DNA of 64,000 nt from Streptococcus pneumoniae (GTDB lineage: Bacteria; Bacillota; Bacilli; Lactobacillales; Streptococcaceae), in contig NZ_CRPU01000002.1 of NCBI RefSeq assembly GCF_001096185.1, positions 1-64,000 on the forward strand. The letters run 5' to 3'. Below, piece by piece: positions 37,649 to 47,401 of this stretch. The notes under the pieces were generated by a model. The model saw only the letters and a list, made by a program, of their open reading frames with translations. It did no database searches and had not been told where the DNA came from. Numbering within the stretch: position 1 is the first letter of the stretch; the number at the start of each line of letters is the position of its first letter. The translations under genes and the position numbers were made by a program.

Positions 37649-39380
37649 GAAAGAACAATGGACTGTATTGAAGCGCTTGATGTCTTATCTCCAGCCTTAT
37701 GGACTCCTGACCTTTTTGGCCCTCAGTTTTCTCCTAGCGACTACGGTCATCAAAAGTGTCATTCCCCTTGTGGCTTCCCACTTTATCGACCAGTATCTCA
37801 GCAATCTCAATCAACTCGCTGTGACCGTTTTGCTGGTCTACTATGGCCTTTATATCCTTCAAACTCTAGTTCAGTATGTTGGCAATCTTCTCTTTGCGCG
37901 TGTGTCTTACAGTATTGTTAGGGATATTCGTCGCGATGCCTTTGCCAATATGGAGAAGCTGGGCATGTCTTATTTTGATAAGACGCCAGCAGGATCTATC
38001 GTCTCTCGTTTGACAAATGACACCGAGACCATCAGCGATATGTTTTCAGGGATTTTATCTAGCTTTATCTCAGCAGTTTTCATCTTTCTGACAACCCTTT
38101 ATACCATGTTGGTGCTGGATTTTCGTTTGACAGCATTAGTCTTGCTCTTTCTCCCCTTGATTTTCCTTTTGGTCAATCTCTATCGGAAAAAATCAGTGAA
38201 AATCATTGAGAAAACCAGAAGTCTCTTGTCAGATATCAATAGCAAGCTGGCTGAAAACATCGAGGGAATCAGAATAATCCAGGCCTTTAATCAAGAGAAG
38301 CGCCTACAGTCAGAGTTTGATGAAATCAACCAAGAACACTTGGTCTATGCCAACCGTTCTGTAGCCTTGGATGCCCTCTTTTTGCGTCCTGCCATGAGTT
38401 TGCTGAAACTCTTAGGTTATGCGGTCTTGATGGCCTACTTTGGCTATCGTGGACTTTATCTGGGAATAACAGCCGGGACCATGTATGCCTTTATCCAGTA
38501 CATAAACCGCCTTTTTGACCCCTTGATTGAAGTAACGCAAAACTTTTCAACCCTGCAAACGTCTATGGTTTCTGCAGGTCGTGTCTTTGCCTTGATTGAC
38601 GAGAGGACCTATGAGCCCCTTCAAGAAAATGGGCAGGCTAAAGTCAAAGAAGGCAATATCCGTTTTGAAAATGTGTGTTTCTCATATGACGGTAAACACC
38701 AGATTCTGGATGATATTTCCTTTTCGGTTAACAAGGGGGAAACCATTGCCTTTGTGGGTCATACAGGTTCTGGGAAATCTTCGATTATCAATGTCCTCAT
38801 GCGCTTTTATGAATTTCAGTCAGGGCGAGTTCTCTTGGATGATGTGGATATCCGGTGCTACAGTCAGGAAGAGTTGAGAAAAAACATCGGTCTGGTCTTG
38901 CAGGATCCCTTCCTCTATCATGGAACTATTAAGTCCAATATCGCCATGTACCAAAATCTTAGTGATGAGCAGGTACAGGCTGCAGCTGCTTTCGTGGATG
39001 CAGATTCCTTTATTCAAGAACTTCCTCTAAGCTATGATACTCCTGTGTCTGAGCGTGGTTCGAGCTTCTCTACTGGGCAGCGCCAGCTTCTTGCCTTTGC
39101 TAGAACAGTCGCCAGTCAGCCTAAAATCCTGATTTTGGATGAAGCGACAGCCAATATTGACTCTGAAACAGAAAGCTTAGTTCAAGCTTCACTAGCTAAG
39201 ATGAGACAGGGACGAACAACCATTGCTATCGCCCACCGCCTTTCGACCATCCAAGATGCCAACTGTATCTACGTTTTGGACAAGGGGCGCATTATCGAGA
39301 GTGGAACCCATGAGGAACTCTTGGCTCTGGGTGGAACCTACCACAAGATGTATAGCTTGCAGGTCGGGGCCATGTCTTAA
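37638..39380 (+). CDS. Heterodimeric ABC exporter subunit 2
   Basis: A 580-residue half-transporter that pairs with the preceding gene product. It has a membrane domain (about 15-310) and an ATPase with Walker A GHTGSGKSS, a degenerate signature SFSTGQRQ and a full Walker B ILILDEATANID with the catalytic Glu. Together the two subunits form one complete ATP site (this Walker B with the partner LSGGQ) and one degenerate site. Confidence 0.9.
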   Translation: MQNKKEQWTVLKRLMSYLQPYGLLTFLALSFLLATTVIKSVIPLVASHFIDQYLSNLNQLAVTVLLVYYGLYILQTLVQYVGNLLFARVSYSIVRDIRRDAFANMEKLGMSYFDKTPAGSIVSRLTNDTETISDMFSGILSSFISAVFIFLTTLYTMLVLDFRLTALVLLFLPLIFLLVNLYRKKSVKIIEKTRSLLSDINSKLAENIEGIRIIQAFNQEKRLQSEFDEINQEHLVYANRSVALDALFLRPAMSLLKLLGYAVLMAYFGYRGLYLGITAGTMYAFIQYINRLFDPLIEVTQNFSTLQTSMVSAGRVFALIDERTYEPLQENGQAKVKEGNIRFENVCFSYDGKHQILDDISFSVNKGETIAFVGHTGSGKSSIINVLMRFYEFQSGRVLLDDVDIRCYSQEELRKNIGLVLQDPFLYHGTIKSNIAMYQNLSDEQVQAAAAFVDADSFIQELPLSYDTPVSERGSSFSTGQRQLLAFARTVASQPKILILDEATANIDSETESLVQASLAKMRQGRTTIAIAHRLSTIQDANCIYVLDKGRIIESGTHEELLALGGTYHKMYSLQVGAMS

Positions 39381-39401
39381 TACTCTTTGATTTTCATTGA
39401 G
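39380..39401. repeat. BOX remnant
   Basis: ATACTCTTTGATTTTCATTGAG joins the first bases of boxA to the end of boxC. It is a collapsed BOX copy immediately after the exporter stop codon. Confidence 0.6.
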
Positions 39402-39456
39402 CGTAAGAAGGAAATCCTTCAAATTACAGATTTCTTTCACCGCCTTTTCCATTTTG

Positions 39457-39465
39457 TGGTATAAT
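39457..39465 (+). promoter_or_regulatory. Extended -10 promoter of the sugar transferase gene
   Basis: TGGTATAAT (39457-39465) is an extended -10. A second TATAAT lies at 39485-39490, nearer the gene but without a -35. Either could serve the transferase/aminotransferase pair. Confidence 0.55.
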
Positions 39466-39510
39466 GAAAAATGTTGACAAATAGTATAATAAAAACAAAG
39501 GAGAAACAGC

Positions 39511-40203
39511 ATGCTGAAATGGGAAGACTTGCCCGTGGAAATGAAATCAAGCGAGGTTGAGTCTTACTACCAGCTTGTCTCTAAAAGGAAGGGTTCGCTG
39601 ATTTTCAAGCGTTGCTTGGACTGGGTTTTGGCCTTGGTCTTACTGGTTCTGGCATCTCCCATCTTTCTCATCTTGAGCATTTGGATCAAGTTGGATAGCA
39701 AGGGGCCAGTCATTTACAAGCAAGAGCGCGTGACCCAGTATAACCGTCGGTTCAAGATTTGGAAGTTCCGTACCATGGTGACGGATGCAGACAAAAAAGG
39801 AAGTTTGGTGACTTCTGCTAACGATAGTCGCATTACCAAGGTTGGCAATTTTATCCGCCGTGTGCGTTTGGACGAACTGCCTCAGTTGGTCAATGTTCTT
39901 AAAGGTGAGATGTCCTTTGTAGGGACGCGTCCTGAAGTGCCACGCTACACAGAGCAGTATAGCCCTGAAATGATGGCAACCTTGCTTTTGCCAGCAGGGA
40001 TTACCTCTCCAGCTAGCATTCACTACAAGGATGAGGACACTATTATCAGTCAAATGACGGAGAAAGGTTTGTCGGTTGACCAAGCCTATGTCGAACACGT
40101 CCTTCCTGAAAAGATGCGCTATAACCTCGCCTATCTCCGAGAGTTTAGTTTCCTTGGAGACATCAAAATCATGTTTCAAACCGTGTTTGAAGTACTAAAA
40201 TAA
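39511..40203 (+). CDS. Undecaprenyl-phosphate AATGal-type sugar-1-phosphate transferase
   Basis: A 230-residue polyisoprenyl-phosphate sugar-1-phosphate transferase (PglC/WbaP catalytic core). It has one N-terminal membrane helix (about 33-57). Core motifs are KQERVTQYNRRFKIWKFRTM and LDELPQLVNVLKGEMSFVGTRPEVP. The pneumococcal homologue is assigned to the first membrane step of teichoic-acid repeat synthesis, attaching AATGal-1-phosphate to the lipid carrier. Pairing with the aminotransferase next door supports that. Other diamino-sugar glycans remain possible. Confidence 0.82.
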   Translation: MLKWEDLPVEMKSSEVESYYQLVSKRKGSLIFKRCLDWVLALVLLVLASPIFLILSIWIKLDSKGPVIYKQERVTQYNRRFKIWKFRTMVTDADKKGSLVTSANDSRITKVGNFIRRVRLDELPQLVNVLKGEMSFVGTRPEVPRYTEQYSPEMMATLLLPAGITSPASIHYKDEDTIISQMTEKGLSVDQAYVEHVLPEKMRYNLAYLREFSFLGDIKIMFQTVFEVLK

Positions 40204-40245
40204 AGTAGTCATGAGAAAATGAGTACAGATAAAAGGAGCAAATCA

Positions 40246-41472
40246 ATGCCAAATTACAATATTCCATTTTCACCACCCGATATTACGGAAGCAGAAATTG
40301 CTGAAGTAGCGGATACCCTGCGTTCTGGTTGGATCACAACAGGTCCTAAGACAAAAGAACTGGAGCGTCGCTTGTCTCAATACACACAGACGCCTAAGAC
40401 TGTCTGCCTTAACTCTGCGACAGCAGCTCTTGAGTTGATTTTGCGTGTCTTGGAAGTGGGACCTGGTGATGAAGTCATCGTTCCAGCTATGACCTATACA
40501 GCTTCATGTAGTGTCATCACTCACGTAGGAGCAACCCCTGTCATGGTAGATATCCAAGCAGATACGTTTGAGATGGACTATGACTTATTGGAGCAAGCTA
40601 TCACTGAGAAAACTAAGGTGATTATCCCAGTAGAGCTCGCAGGGATTGTTTGCGATTATGATCGTTTGTTCCAAGTAGTGGAAAAGAAACGTGACCTTTT
40701 TACTGCTTCAAGCAAGTGGCAAAAGGCCTTTAACCGTATTGTGATTGTTTCTGATAGTGCCCATGCTTTGGGATCTACTTATAAAGGACAACCGGCTGGT
40801 TCTATCGCTGACTTTACTTCTTTCTCATTCCATGCTGTTAAGAACTTTACAACGGCAGAAGGTGGAAGTGCGACTTGGAAAGCCAATCCAGCGATTGACG
40901 ACGAAGAGATGTACAAGGAATTCCAAATTCTTTCCCTTCACGGGCAAACTAAGGATGCTCTTGCTAAGATGCAGCTGGGTTCATGGGAATACGATATCGT
41001 CACACCAGCCTACAAGTGCAATATGACCGATATCATGGCTTCCCTTGGTTTGGTACAATTAGACCGCTATTCAAGTTTGTTGCAACGTCGTAAGGACATT
41101 GTGGACCGCTATGATCGTGGTTTTGCAGGTTCTCGTATCCATCCATTGGCACACAAGACTGATACTGTAGAATCTTCACGCCACCTCTACATCACCCATG
41201 TAGAAGAAGCAAGCTTAGAAGAACGCAACCTCATCATCCAAGAATTGGCTAAAGCAGGAATTGCAAGTAACGTACACTACAAACCGCTTCCGCTCTTGAC
41301 AGCCTATAAGAATCTTGGCTTTGATATGGCGAATTATCCTAAGGCCTATGCCTTCTTTGAGAATGAAATTACGCTCCCTCTTCATACTAAACTAAGCGAT
41401 GAAGAAGTGGATTATATCATTGAGACTTTCAAAACAGTTTCTGAAAAAGTACTAGCTTCATCAAAAAAATGA
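40246..41472 (+). CDS. DegT/DnrJ/EryC1 sugar aminotransferase (AATGal pathway)
   Basis: A 408-residue PLP-dependent nucleotide-sugar aminotransferase. The lysine for the Schiff base is in SFHAVKNFTTAEGGSA. The N-terminal IPFSPPDITEAEIAEVADTLRSGWITTGPKT and the late GIASNVHYKPLPLL are family signatures. It probably makes the 4-amino group of UDP-AATGal for teichoic acid, supplying the transferase encoded upstream. AAAGGAG supports ATG 40246 over an upstream in-frame ATG at 40219. Confidence 0.85.
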   Translation: MPNYNIPFSPPDITEAEIAEVADTLRSGWITTGPKTKELERRLSQYTQTPKTVCLNSATAALELILRVLEVGPGDEVIVPAMTYTASCSVITHVGATPVMVDIQADTFEMDYDLLEQAITEKTKVIIPVELAGIVCDYDRLFQVVEKKRDLFTASSKWQKAFNRIVIVSDSAHALGSTYKGQPAGSIADFTSFSFHAVKNFTTAEGGSATWKANPAIDDEEMYKEFQILSLHGQTKDALAKMQLGSWEYDIVTPAYKCNMTDIMASLGLVQLDRYSSLLQRRKDIVDRYDRGFAGSRIHPLAHKTDTVESSRHLYITHVEEASLEERNLIIQELAKAGIASNVHYKPLPLLTAYKNLGFDMANYPKAYAFFENEITLPLHTKLSDEEVDYIIETFKTVSEKVLASSKK

Positions 41473-42235
41473 CAAACTACAGTCAAGTAATAGTGATTCT
41501 GTTTCTAAAAAGTCTAATTGAGTGTAAAACTGTTGTTTTCAATTGAAAGTCCTATAGTAAAATGAAATAAAAACAGGACAAATCAATCAGGATAGTCAAA
41601 TTAATTTCTAGCAATATTTTAGAAGCAAAGGTGTACTCTTATAGTTTCAATATACTGTATGGTTTGAAATGAGATGTGAGCAATTTGGTGTAGCATTTAG
41701 AATTTTTATTAGGCATCATTTAGAAAATGTAGTGTCTTGTTCTAGTTTTCAATTCACCCTATTTTTTGAAAGACGCGAGTTTCCACGATGAGGTTGTGGA
41801 AACTCGCGTCTTTCTTTTTTGTTTTCAGAATATTGTTCAAAGTTTTGAGACTATTTTTCATGTTCTAGTCATTCTTTTGAAATAATCTATAAAACACGTG
41901 TCTACAATGATTTATATGTCCTATTCCAGTATTTTAGAAGAACTGCGTTTATTTTTATAGAGCTTGAATCTAGCTTTTATAGAAAATCTATTTAAGAAAT
42001 ATATTGTATTGTTTTGATTTCAATCCGCTATATGAACGATATTCATGTAAATATACCTGGCGAATGCTTGCATGACAAGATATTTGTTCTTGTATTTATA
42101 AATTAGTATTTTACGAGATGTCAACATGCTTTAAATACAGTGAATAGGATATTTTTATATTCAAGCTAAGAAAGATAGTAATCACTTTTGAATGGAAGGT
42201 TAAAGAATTATTAGAAGTATGGTTAGATATATAAA
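41473..42235. other. AT-rich intergenic stretch upstream of pfbA
   Basis: About 760 bases without a gene. It contains the strong terminator at 41769-41818, some 300 bp after the aminotransferase stop, and otherwise AT-rich sequence with no ORF that has a ribosome site. The distance between gene and terminator suggests that a gene between them has been lost or decayed (inference). Confidence 0.5.
41769..41818 (+). terminator. Strong terminator
   Basis: Perfect 18-bp arms (41769-41786 and 41796-41813, AAAGACGCGAGTTTCCAC and complement) with a 9-nt loop, followed by CTTTTT. Confidence 0.92.
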
Positions 42236-42333
42236 TGGTCACGCTTTCACAATTTTGATATTTTATTGTGTTATTCCTTGACAATTTTGATTTAAAAATA
42301 TATTATAAAGAAAATGACAGCGGTGTCATTTTC
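42236..42333 (+). promoter_or_regulatory. pfbA promoter with cre-like site and LacI-type operator
   Basis: -35 TTGACA (42278-42283), 17 bp, -10 TATTAT (42301-42306). Just after the -10, the palindrome GAAAATGACA-GCGG-TGTCATTTTC (42310-42333) contains TGACAGCGGTGTCA. This differs by one base from the operator at 48560-48573. A catabolite-repression-like site TGAAAGCGTGACCA (minus strand, 42236-42249) lies 28 bp upstream of the -35. The LacI-family protein at 54564 is the proposed repressor. Confidence 0.8.
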
Positions 42334-42392
42334 TGGTATGGAATTTATATGAATATTAAATTAGGACATAATATTTTTAATTGGAGGCTAAT

Positions 42393-44471
42393 ATGAAATC
42401 TTTTCAACAAAATGAGGTTTTCTCTATTCGTAAGTCTAAGGTGGGAGTTTGCTCAGTTCTCTTAGCGGTTTTATTTATTGGAACACAAAGTGTTTTAGCT
42501 AATGAAGTAGTTGGTGAAACTTCTTCGTCTAAAGATAATATGCAAATGAACTCTTTGTTGAGTAGCACATCTACATCATTATCTGCGGAACCCCATTCTG
42601 ATACTCTCAGTCTTGATAACAATTCAAGTTTAAGTACTGATAATAATGGAGGAGTGAGTATTAATCAAAATAAACCTGATATAACAAATGATACTATGAT
42701 GGGTAACATCTCTGGGATGGAAGTGAATACTATTTTAAGTACTAATCTGAACGAACACGTAGCTTTGAATGTTAAAGATTATGGAGCAATAGGTGACGGG
42801 GTTAATGATGATCGACAAGCAATTCAAGATACAATAGATGCTGCAGCTAAAGGACTAGGTGGAGGAAATGTATATTTTCCTGAAGGAACTTATTTAGTAA
42901 AAGAAATTGTTTTTTTAAAAAGTCATACACACTTAGAATTGAATGAGAAAGCTACAATTCTAAATGGTATAAATATTAAGAATCACCCTTCCATTGTTTT
43001 TATGACAGGTTTATTTACGGATGATGGTGCGCAAGTAGAATGGGGCCCAACAGAAGATATTAGTTATTCTGGTGGTACTATTGATATGAACGGTGCTTTG
43101 AATGAAGAAGGAACTAAAGCAAAAAATCTACCACTTATAAATTCTTCAGGTGCATTTGCTATTGGGAATTCAAATAACGTAACTATAAAAAATGTAACAT
43201 TCAAGGATAGTTATCAAGGGCATGCTATTCAAATTGCAGGTTCGAAAAATGTATTAGTCGATAATTCTCGTTTTCTTGGTCAAGCTTTACCTAAAACTAT
43301 GAAAGATGGGCAAATTATAAGTAAGGAGAGTATTCAGATTGAACCATTGACTAGAAAAGGTTTTCCTTATGCTTTGAATGATGATGGGAAAAAATCTGAA
43401 AATGTGACTATTCAAAATTCATATTTTGGTAAAAGTGATAAATCTGGAGAATTAGTAACAGCAATTGGTACACACTATCAAACATTGTCGACACAGAACC
43501 CCTCTAATATTAAAATTTTAAATAATCATTTTGATAACATGATGTATTCTGGTGTACGTTTTACAGGATTTACTGATATTTTAATTAAAGGAAATAGATT
43601 TGATAAGAAAGTAAAAGGAGAAAGTGTACATTATAGAGAAAATGGTGCAGCCTTAATAAATGCTTTTAGTTATAAAAATGTAAAAGATGAACTTGATTTA
43701 AATAAGAAAGTCGTTATTACTGAAAATACATTTTATATTTCTGATCCTAAAACAAAGGCTATTAGAGTAGCAAAAGATAGTGCAGAATATTTAGGAAAAG
43801 TATCAGATATTACTGTAACAAAAAATGTAATTAATAATAATTCTAAGGAAACAGAACAACCAAATATTGAATTATTACGAGTTAGTGATAATTTAGTAGT
43901 GTCAGAGAATAGTATATTCGGTGGTAAAGAAGGAATTGTTATTGAGGATTCAAAGGGTAAAATAACCGTTTTAAATAACCAATTTTATAATTTATCCGGT
44001 AAGTATATATCATTCATCAAATCTAATGCAAATGGGAAAGAACCTGTTATACGTGATAGCGATGGTAATTTCAATATTGTAACGGAGAATGGGCTTTACA
44101 AAATTGTAACAAATAACTTAAGTGATAAAAACGAAAAAGAAAAAAACAAAGAGGAAAAACAATCTAATTCAAATAATGTAATTGATAGTAACCAGAAGAA
44201 CGGAGAGTTTAACTCAAGTAAAGATAATAGACAAATGAATGACAAGATCGACAATAAACAAGATAATAAGACAGAAGAAGTAAACTATAAAATAGTTGGA
44301 GATGGCAGAGAAACTGAAAATCATATTAATAAATCTAAAGAAATAGTAGATGTAAAACAAAAATTACCAAAGACTGGTTCGAACAAGATTATGGAACTAT
44401 TCTTAACAGTGACAGGAATTGGTTTACTTTTGACACTAAAAGGGTTGAAGTATTATGGTAAAGATAAATAA
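42393..44471 (+). CDS. pfbA: LPXTG-anchored beta-helix surface protein PfbA-like
   Basis: A 692-residue cell-wall protein. The signal peptide is of the YSIRK type (FSIRKSKVGVCSVLLAVLFIG, residues 10-30), followed by an S/N-rich stretch. From about 125 there is a pectate-lyase-3 right-handed beta-helix (NVKDYGAIGDGVNDDRQAIQ). From about 550 there is a K/N/E-rich wall-spanning region, then LPKTG (about 658-662), a hydrophobic helix and a charged tail. It resembles pneumococcal PfbA, reported to bind plasmin(ogen) and fibronectin. The fold also suggests glycan binding or cleavage. TTGGAGG precedes ATG 42393. Confidence 0.87.
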   Translation: MKSFQQNEVFSIRKSKVGVCSVLLAVLFIGTQSVLANEVVGETSSSKDNMQMNSLLSSTSTSLSAEPHSDTLSLDNNSSLSTDNNGGVSINQNKPDITNDTMMGNISGMEVNTILSTNLNEHVALNVKDYGAIGDGVNDDRQAIQDTIDAAAKGLGGGNVYFPEGTYLVKEIVFLKSHTHLELNEKATILNGINIKNHPSIVFMTGLFTDDGAQVEWGPTEDISYSGGTIDMNGALNEEGTKAKNLPLINSSGAFAIGNSNNVTIKNVTFKDSYQGHAIQIAGSKNVLVDNSRFLGQALPKTMKDGQIISKESIQIEPLTRKGFPYALNDDGKKSENVTIQNSYFGKSDKSGELVTAIGTHYQTLSTQNPSNIKILNNHFDNMMYSGVRFTGFTDILIKGNRFDKKVKGESVHYRENGAALINAFSYKNVKDELDLNKKVVITENTFYISDPKTKAIRVAKDSAEYLGKVSDITVTKNVINNNSKETEQPNIELLRVSDNLVVSENSIFGGKEGIVIEDSKGKITVLNNQFYNLSGKYISFIKSNANGKEPVIRDSDGNFNIVTENGLYKIVTNNLSDKNEKEKNKEEKQSNSNNVIDSNQKNGEFNSSKDNRQMNDKIDNKQDNKTEEVNYKIVGDGRETENHINKSKEIVDVKQKLPKTGSNKIMELFLTVTGIGLLLTLKGLKYYGKDK

Positions 44472-45201
44472 AATTTGTTCGATACAAGGAAGTTCCGCAG
44501 AAAATGAGGATACTGTAGGTTCACAAAATCAGTATTTTTGGATTATTGATGGAGCTACAGATTTATATAATTCTAAAGAGGAGATAGGTTATTCAGTCTC
44601 AGAAGTTGTACATATTTTATCAGAAAGTTTGTCGGTTAATTGTAAAGAATCAAAAACTCTTAAACAAATATTTGAAACTGCTTTACTCGAGGTTAAAGAT
44701 GAAATCGGTTTAAACTCATATGAATTAACAGAGTATTATCGCTTACCAACATTTGCTTTTATATTTGCTAAACTTTCAGAAAAAAAGTTGGAGTATATGA
44801 TGCTAGGTGACTGCGTCATGTTAGTAAACGAAATGGAAATAACTGATCATAGAGTAGATAACTTATTTGAAAAAGGGAAAAATGAGATAAAAGATTCAAA
44901 TGGTACAAATAGTGTTTTAAATAAAAAAATTATTTTACAAAAAATCAGAAAATTATCTAATCAACCGAGTGGGTACTGGATAGGTTCGTTGGATGAGAGA
45001 TTTTTAGACCATGCTATTATTAATCAAATAGATGTTACTAGTGAACAAATTGTTTTAATGAGCGATGGCTTTTATGAATTCTATCAAAATAATCAAAATA
45101 AAACTTTTGAAGAGTTAATTAAGATGAGATTTAATTCTTCTGCTATTGATCCAATCTATGGAAAGAAGGATGATGCAAGTATTCTAGTAATTGATGTTTG
45201 A
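44455..45201 (+). CDS. PP2C-like protein phosphatase
   Basis: A 248-residue protein with the PP2C metal-site pattern. It has ENEDTVG (about 16-22), WIIDGATDL (Asp32, in place of DGhGG), MLGDCVM (about 122), LMSDGFYEF (about 204) and the terminal KKDDASILVID. It lacks membrane or signal segments. It starts 17 bp inside pfbA, so it is translationally coupled. The target is unknown. Being in an operon with a PhoU-like protein and sugar enzymes suggests a regulatory role in this pathway (inference). Confidence 0.75.
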   Translation: MVKINKICSIQGSSAENEDTVGSQNQYFWIIDGATDLYNSKEEIGYSVSEVVHILSESLSVNCKESKTLKQIFETALLEVKDEIGLNSYELTEYYRLPTFAFIFAKLSEKKLEYMMLGDCVMLVNEMEITDHRVDNLFEKGKNEIKDSNGTNSVLNKKIILQKIRKLSNQPSGYWIGSLDERFLDHAIINQIDVTSEQIVLMSDGFYEFYQNNQNKTFEELIKMRFNSSAIDPIYGKKDDASILVIDV

Positions 45202-45258
45202 TATATTGTTTAAAATATTAATTGTTACTATTGAACTTTGTTAAGAAGAGGTACCTAA

Positions 45259-45900
45259 ATGTTAAGGTTATATTTAGAAAATGAAATTATAGAATTATCA
45301 AATAATTTAGAGACCATTTGGGTATCTGTGCTTGATAAATATGAGAAGTTATTTGAATATTTATCAAATGAAGAACGAGTAGAATTGATTAAAGAAGATT
45401 TAATCATAAATGAGTCAGTTCTAAATATAGATAAAAAAGGATATGAGTTAATTTGTTTACAACATCCTGTTTCATATGACTTAAGAAGAATTATTAGTGT
45501 AATAAAAATATCAACTGACATTGAACGTATTGGGGATAGAATTGTTGAAATTTTAAAAAATCTACAGATTATTCAAAATAATGAAATGTTGAAGAAAATT
45601 ATTTCAGAAATAAAAATACTTCATGAAGATATCGGACTGCATATGAATAGGGCTATATCTTGTTATAGAGAGGAACAATCTGGATGTTTAGATATGGTTG
45701 TTATACAAAAACAGAATGAGATAGAAGAGCTTAGTATAAATATTGAAAAGAAAATAATGAATTACATATTTGAAGATGATGGGAACGTTTCTGAAGTAAT
45801 TGGTGCTTTGGATATTATTCATCACCTTGATAAAATTGCTCATACTACGCAATCAATTTATAAATGGATAATGTATAGAAAATATGGGAACATAAATTAG
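45259..45900 (+). CDS. PhoU-like regulator
   Basis: A 213-residue all-helical protein of the PhoU family. The signature CLQHPVSYDLRRIISVIKISTDIERIGDRIVEI occurs once clearly (about 70-103). A degenerate second repeat is near the C-terminus (EVIGALDIIHHLDKIAHTTQSI). PhoU proteins modulate phosphate uptake and metal-dependent signalling. No pst phosphate transporter is next to it. It is in the pfbA operon, AT-rich like its neighbours. Confidence 0.82.
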   Translation: MLRLYLENEIIELSNNLETIWVSVLDKYEKLFEYLSNEERVELIKEDLIINESVLNIDKKGYELICLQHPVSYDLRRIISVIKISTDIERIGDRIVEILKNLQIIQNNEMLKKIISEIKILHEDIGLHMNRAISCYREEQSGCLDMVVIQKQNEIEELSINIEKKIMNYIFEDDGNVSEVIGALDIIHHLDKIAHTTQSIYKWIMYRKYGNIN

Positions 45901-45912
45901 AAAGAAAAATAT

Positions 45913-47389
45913 ATGAAAACAATTATTGATAATTTTGTTGATAGAGTAATTGAATACGGAATGTATAATGAAATTGACAAAATATATGTGAAAAATAGAG
46001 TACTAGCGTTAATAGGTGAGGAGGGAACTGATTGCATTTCCGATGAAAATGACCTGAAACTAATAAAAGATTACTTAGTGGAAATCGCCTTAAAAAACGG
46101 TAAAATTAAAGATTTAATCGAGGAAAAGGAATGTTTAGGAGCAGAGTTAATGAATTTCATAGTTCCTTTACCTAGTCGATTAAATGATATTTTTTGGAGT
46201 TCATATGATATATCACCTCAAGAAGCAGTTGAAGAGTTTTATAAGTTAAGTAAAGATAGTGATTATATTAAAACTTCTGCTATTGCTAAGAATATTGAGT
46301 TTAGAGCATCAACTAAATACGGAGAGCTAGAGATTACGATAAATTTGTCAAAACCCGAAAAAGATCCAAAAACAATTGCTGCTGAAAAATTAGTAAAAGC
46401 AACTAATTATCCCAAATGTTTACTATGTATGGAAAATGAAGGATATCAGGGGCGAATAAATTATCCAGCACGTTCGAATCATAGAATTATTCGGTTGAAA
46501 CTTGGTGACGAAGTATGGGGATTCCAGTATTCTCCCTACTCATACTTTAATGAGCATGCGATATTTTTAAATAGTCAACATGTACCAATGGCTATTACCT
46601 CTAAAACATTTGAACAATTATTGGAGATTGTTGATATTTTGCCAGGATATTTTGCTGGTTCAAATTCTGATCTTCCTATCTCAGGAGGCTCCATTCTTAG
46701 TCATAACCACTACCAGGGAGGGAAACATATTTTCCCAATGGAAAAAGCAAAATTTGAGAGTGAATTTCGTTTTAAAGACTTTGAGGATGTTAATGCTGGT
46801 ATTGTAAAATGGCCAATGTCAGTAATTAGGTTACAAAGTGAAAATAAAAATCGCTTGTTAGATTTAGCTACTAAAATTCTAAATAAGTGGAGAGAATATT
46901 CAGATTTAGAAGTAGACATCATTGCTATGACTGAAGATGTCTCACACCATACGGTGACTCCTATTGCTCGTAAAGTGGACGGGAGATACGAATTAGATAT
47001 TGTTCTAAGAGATAATCATACTACTGAACAATACCCAGATGGTGTTTTCCATCCTCATCAAGATGTACAACATATTAAAAAAGGAAAATATCGGGTTAAT
47101 CGAAGTGATGGGACTTGCGATATTACCACCTCGTTTGAAACCAGAGTTAGAAGAAGTTGGAAAATATCTTTTAGGAGAGGATAACGCAATTGCGGATTAT
47201 CATTTAGAATGGGCCGACCAATTGAAAGAAAAATATCCTCGCATTAATAAAGAAGAGGTTAATAGCGTAGTTCAACACGAAGTAGGACAAGTGTTTGCGA
47301 GAGTTCTGGAAGATGCAGGAGTTTATAAGAATACACCGTCTGGGCATGAAGCGTTTATGAGATTTGTTAAATCAGTTGGAATTAATTAG
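45913..47389 (+). pseudogene. galT2: Second GalT, broken by a one-base frameshift
   Basis: Very similar throughout to the GalT at 26721 (for example [26 protein letters not shown] and [21 protein letters not shown]). The first frame runs 45913-47184. At 47083-47084 the sequence AAAAAAGGAAAATATC has one more G than the AAAAAAGAAAATATC expected from [12 protein letters not shown]. Homology continues in the next frame to the stop at 47389. Corrected, it would be about 491 residues. Either a real inactivation or a sequencing error at a homopolymer junction. Confidence 0.85.
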
Positions 47390-47401
47390 GAGGAAACCCA
47401 A

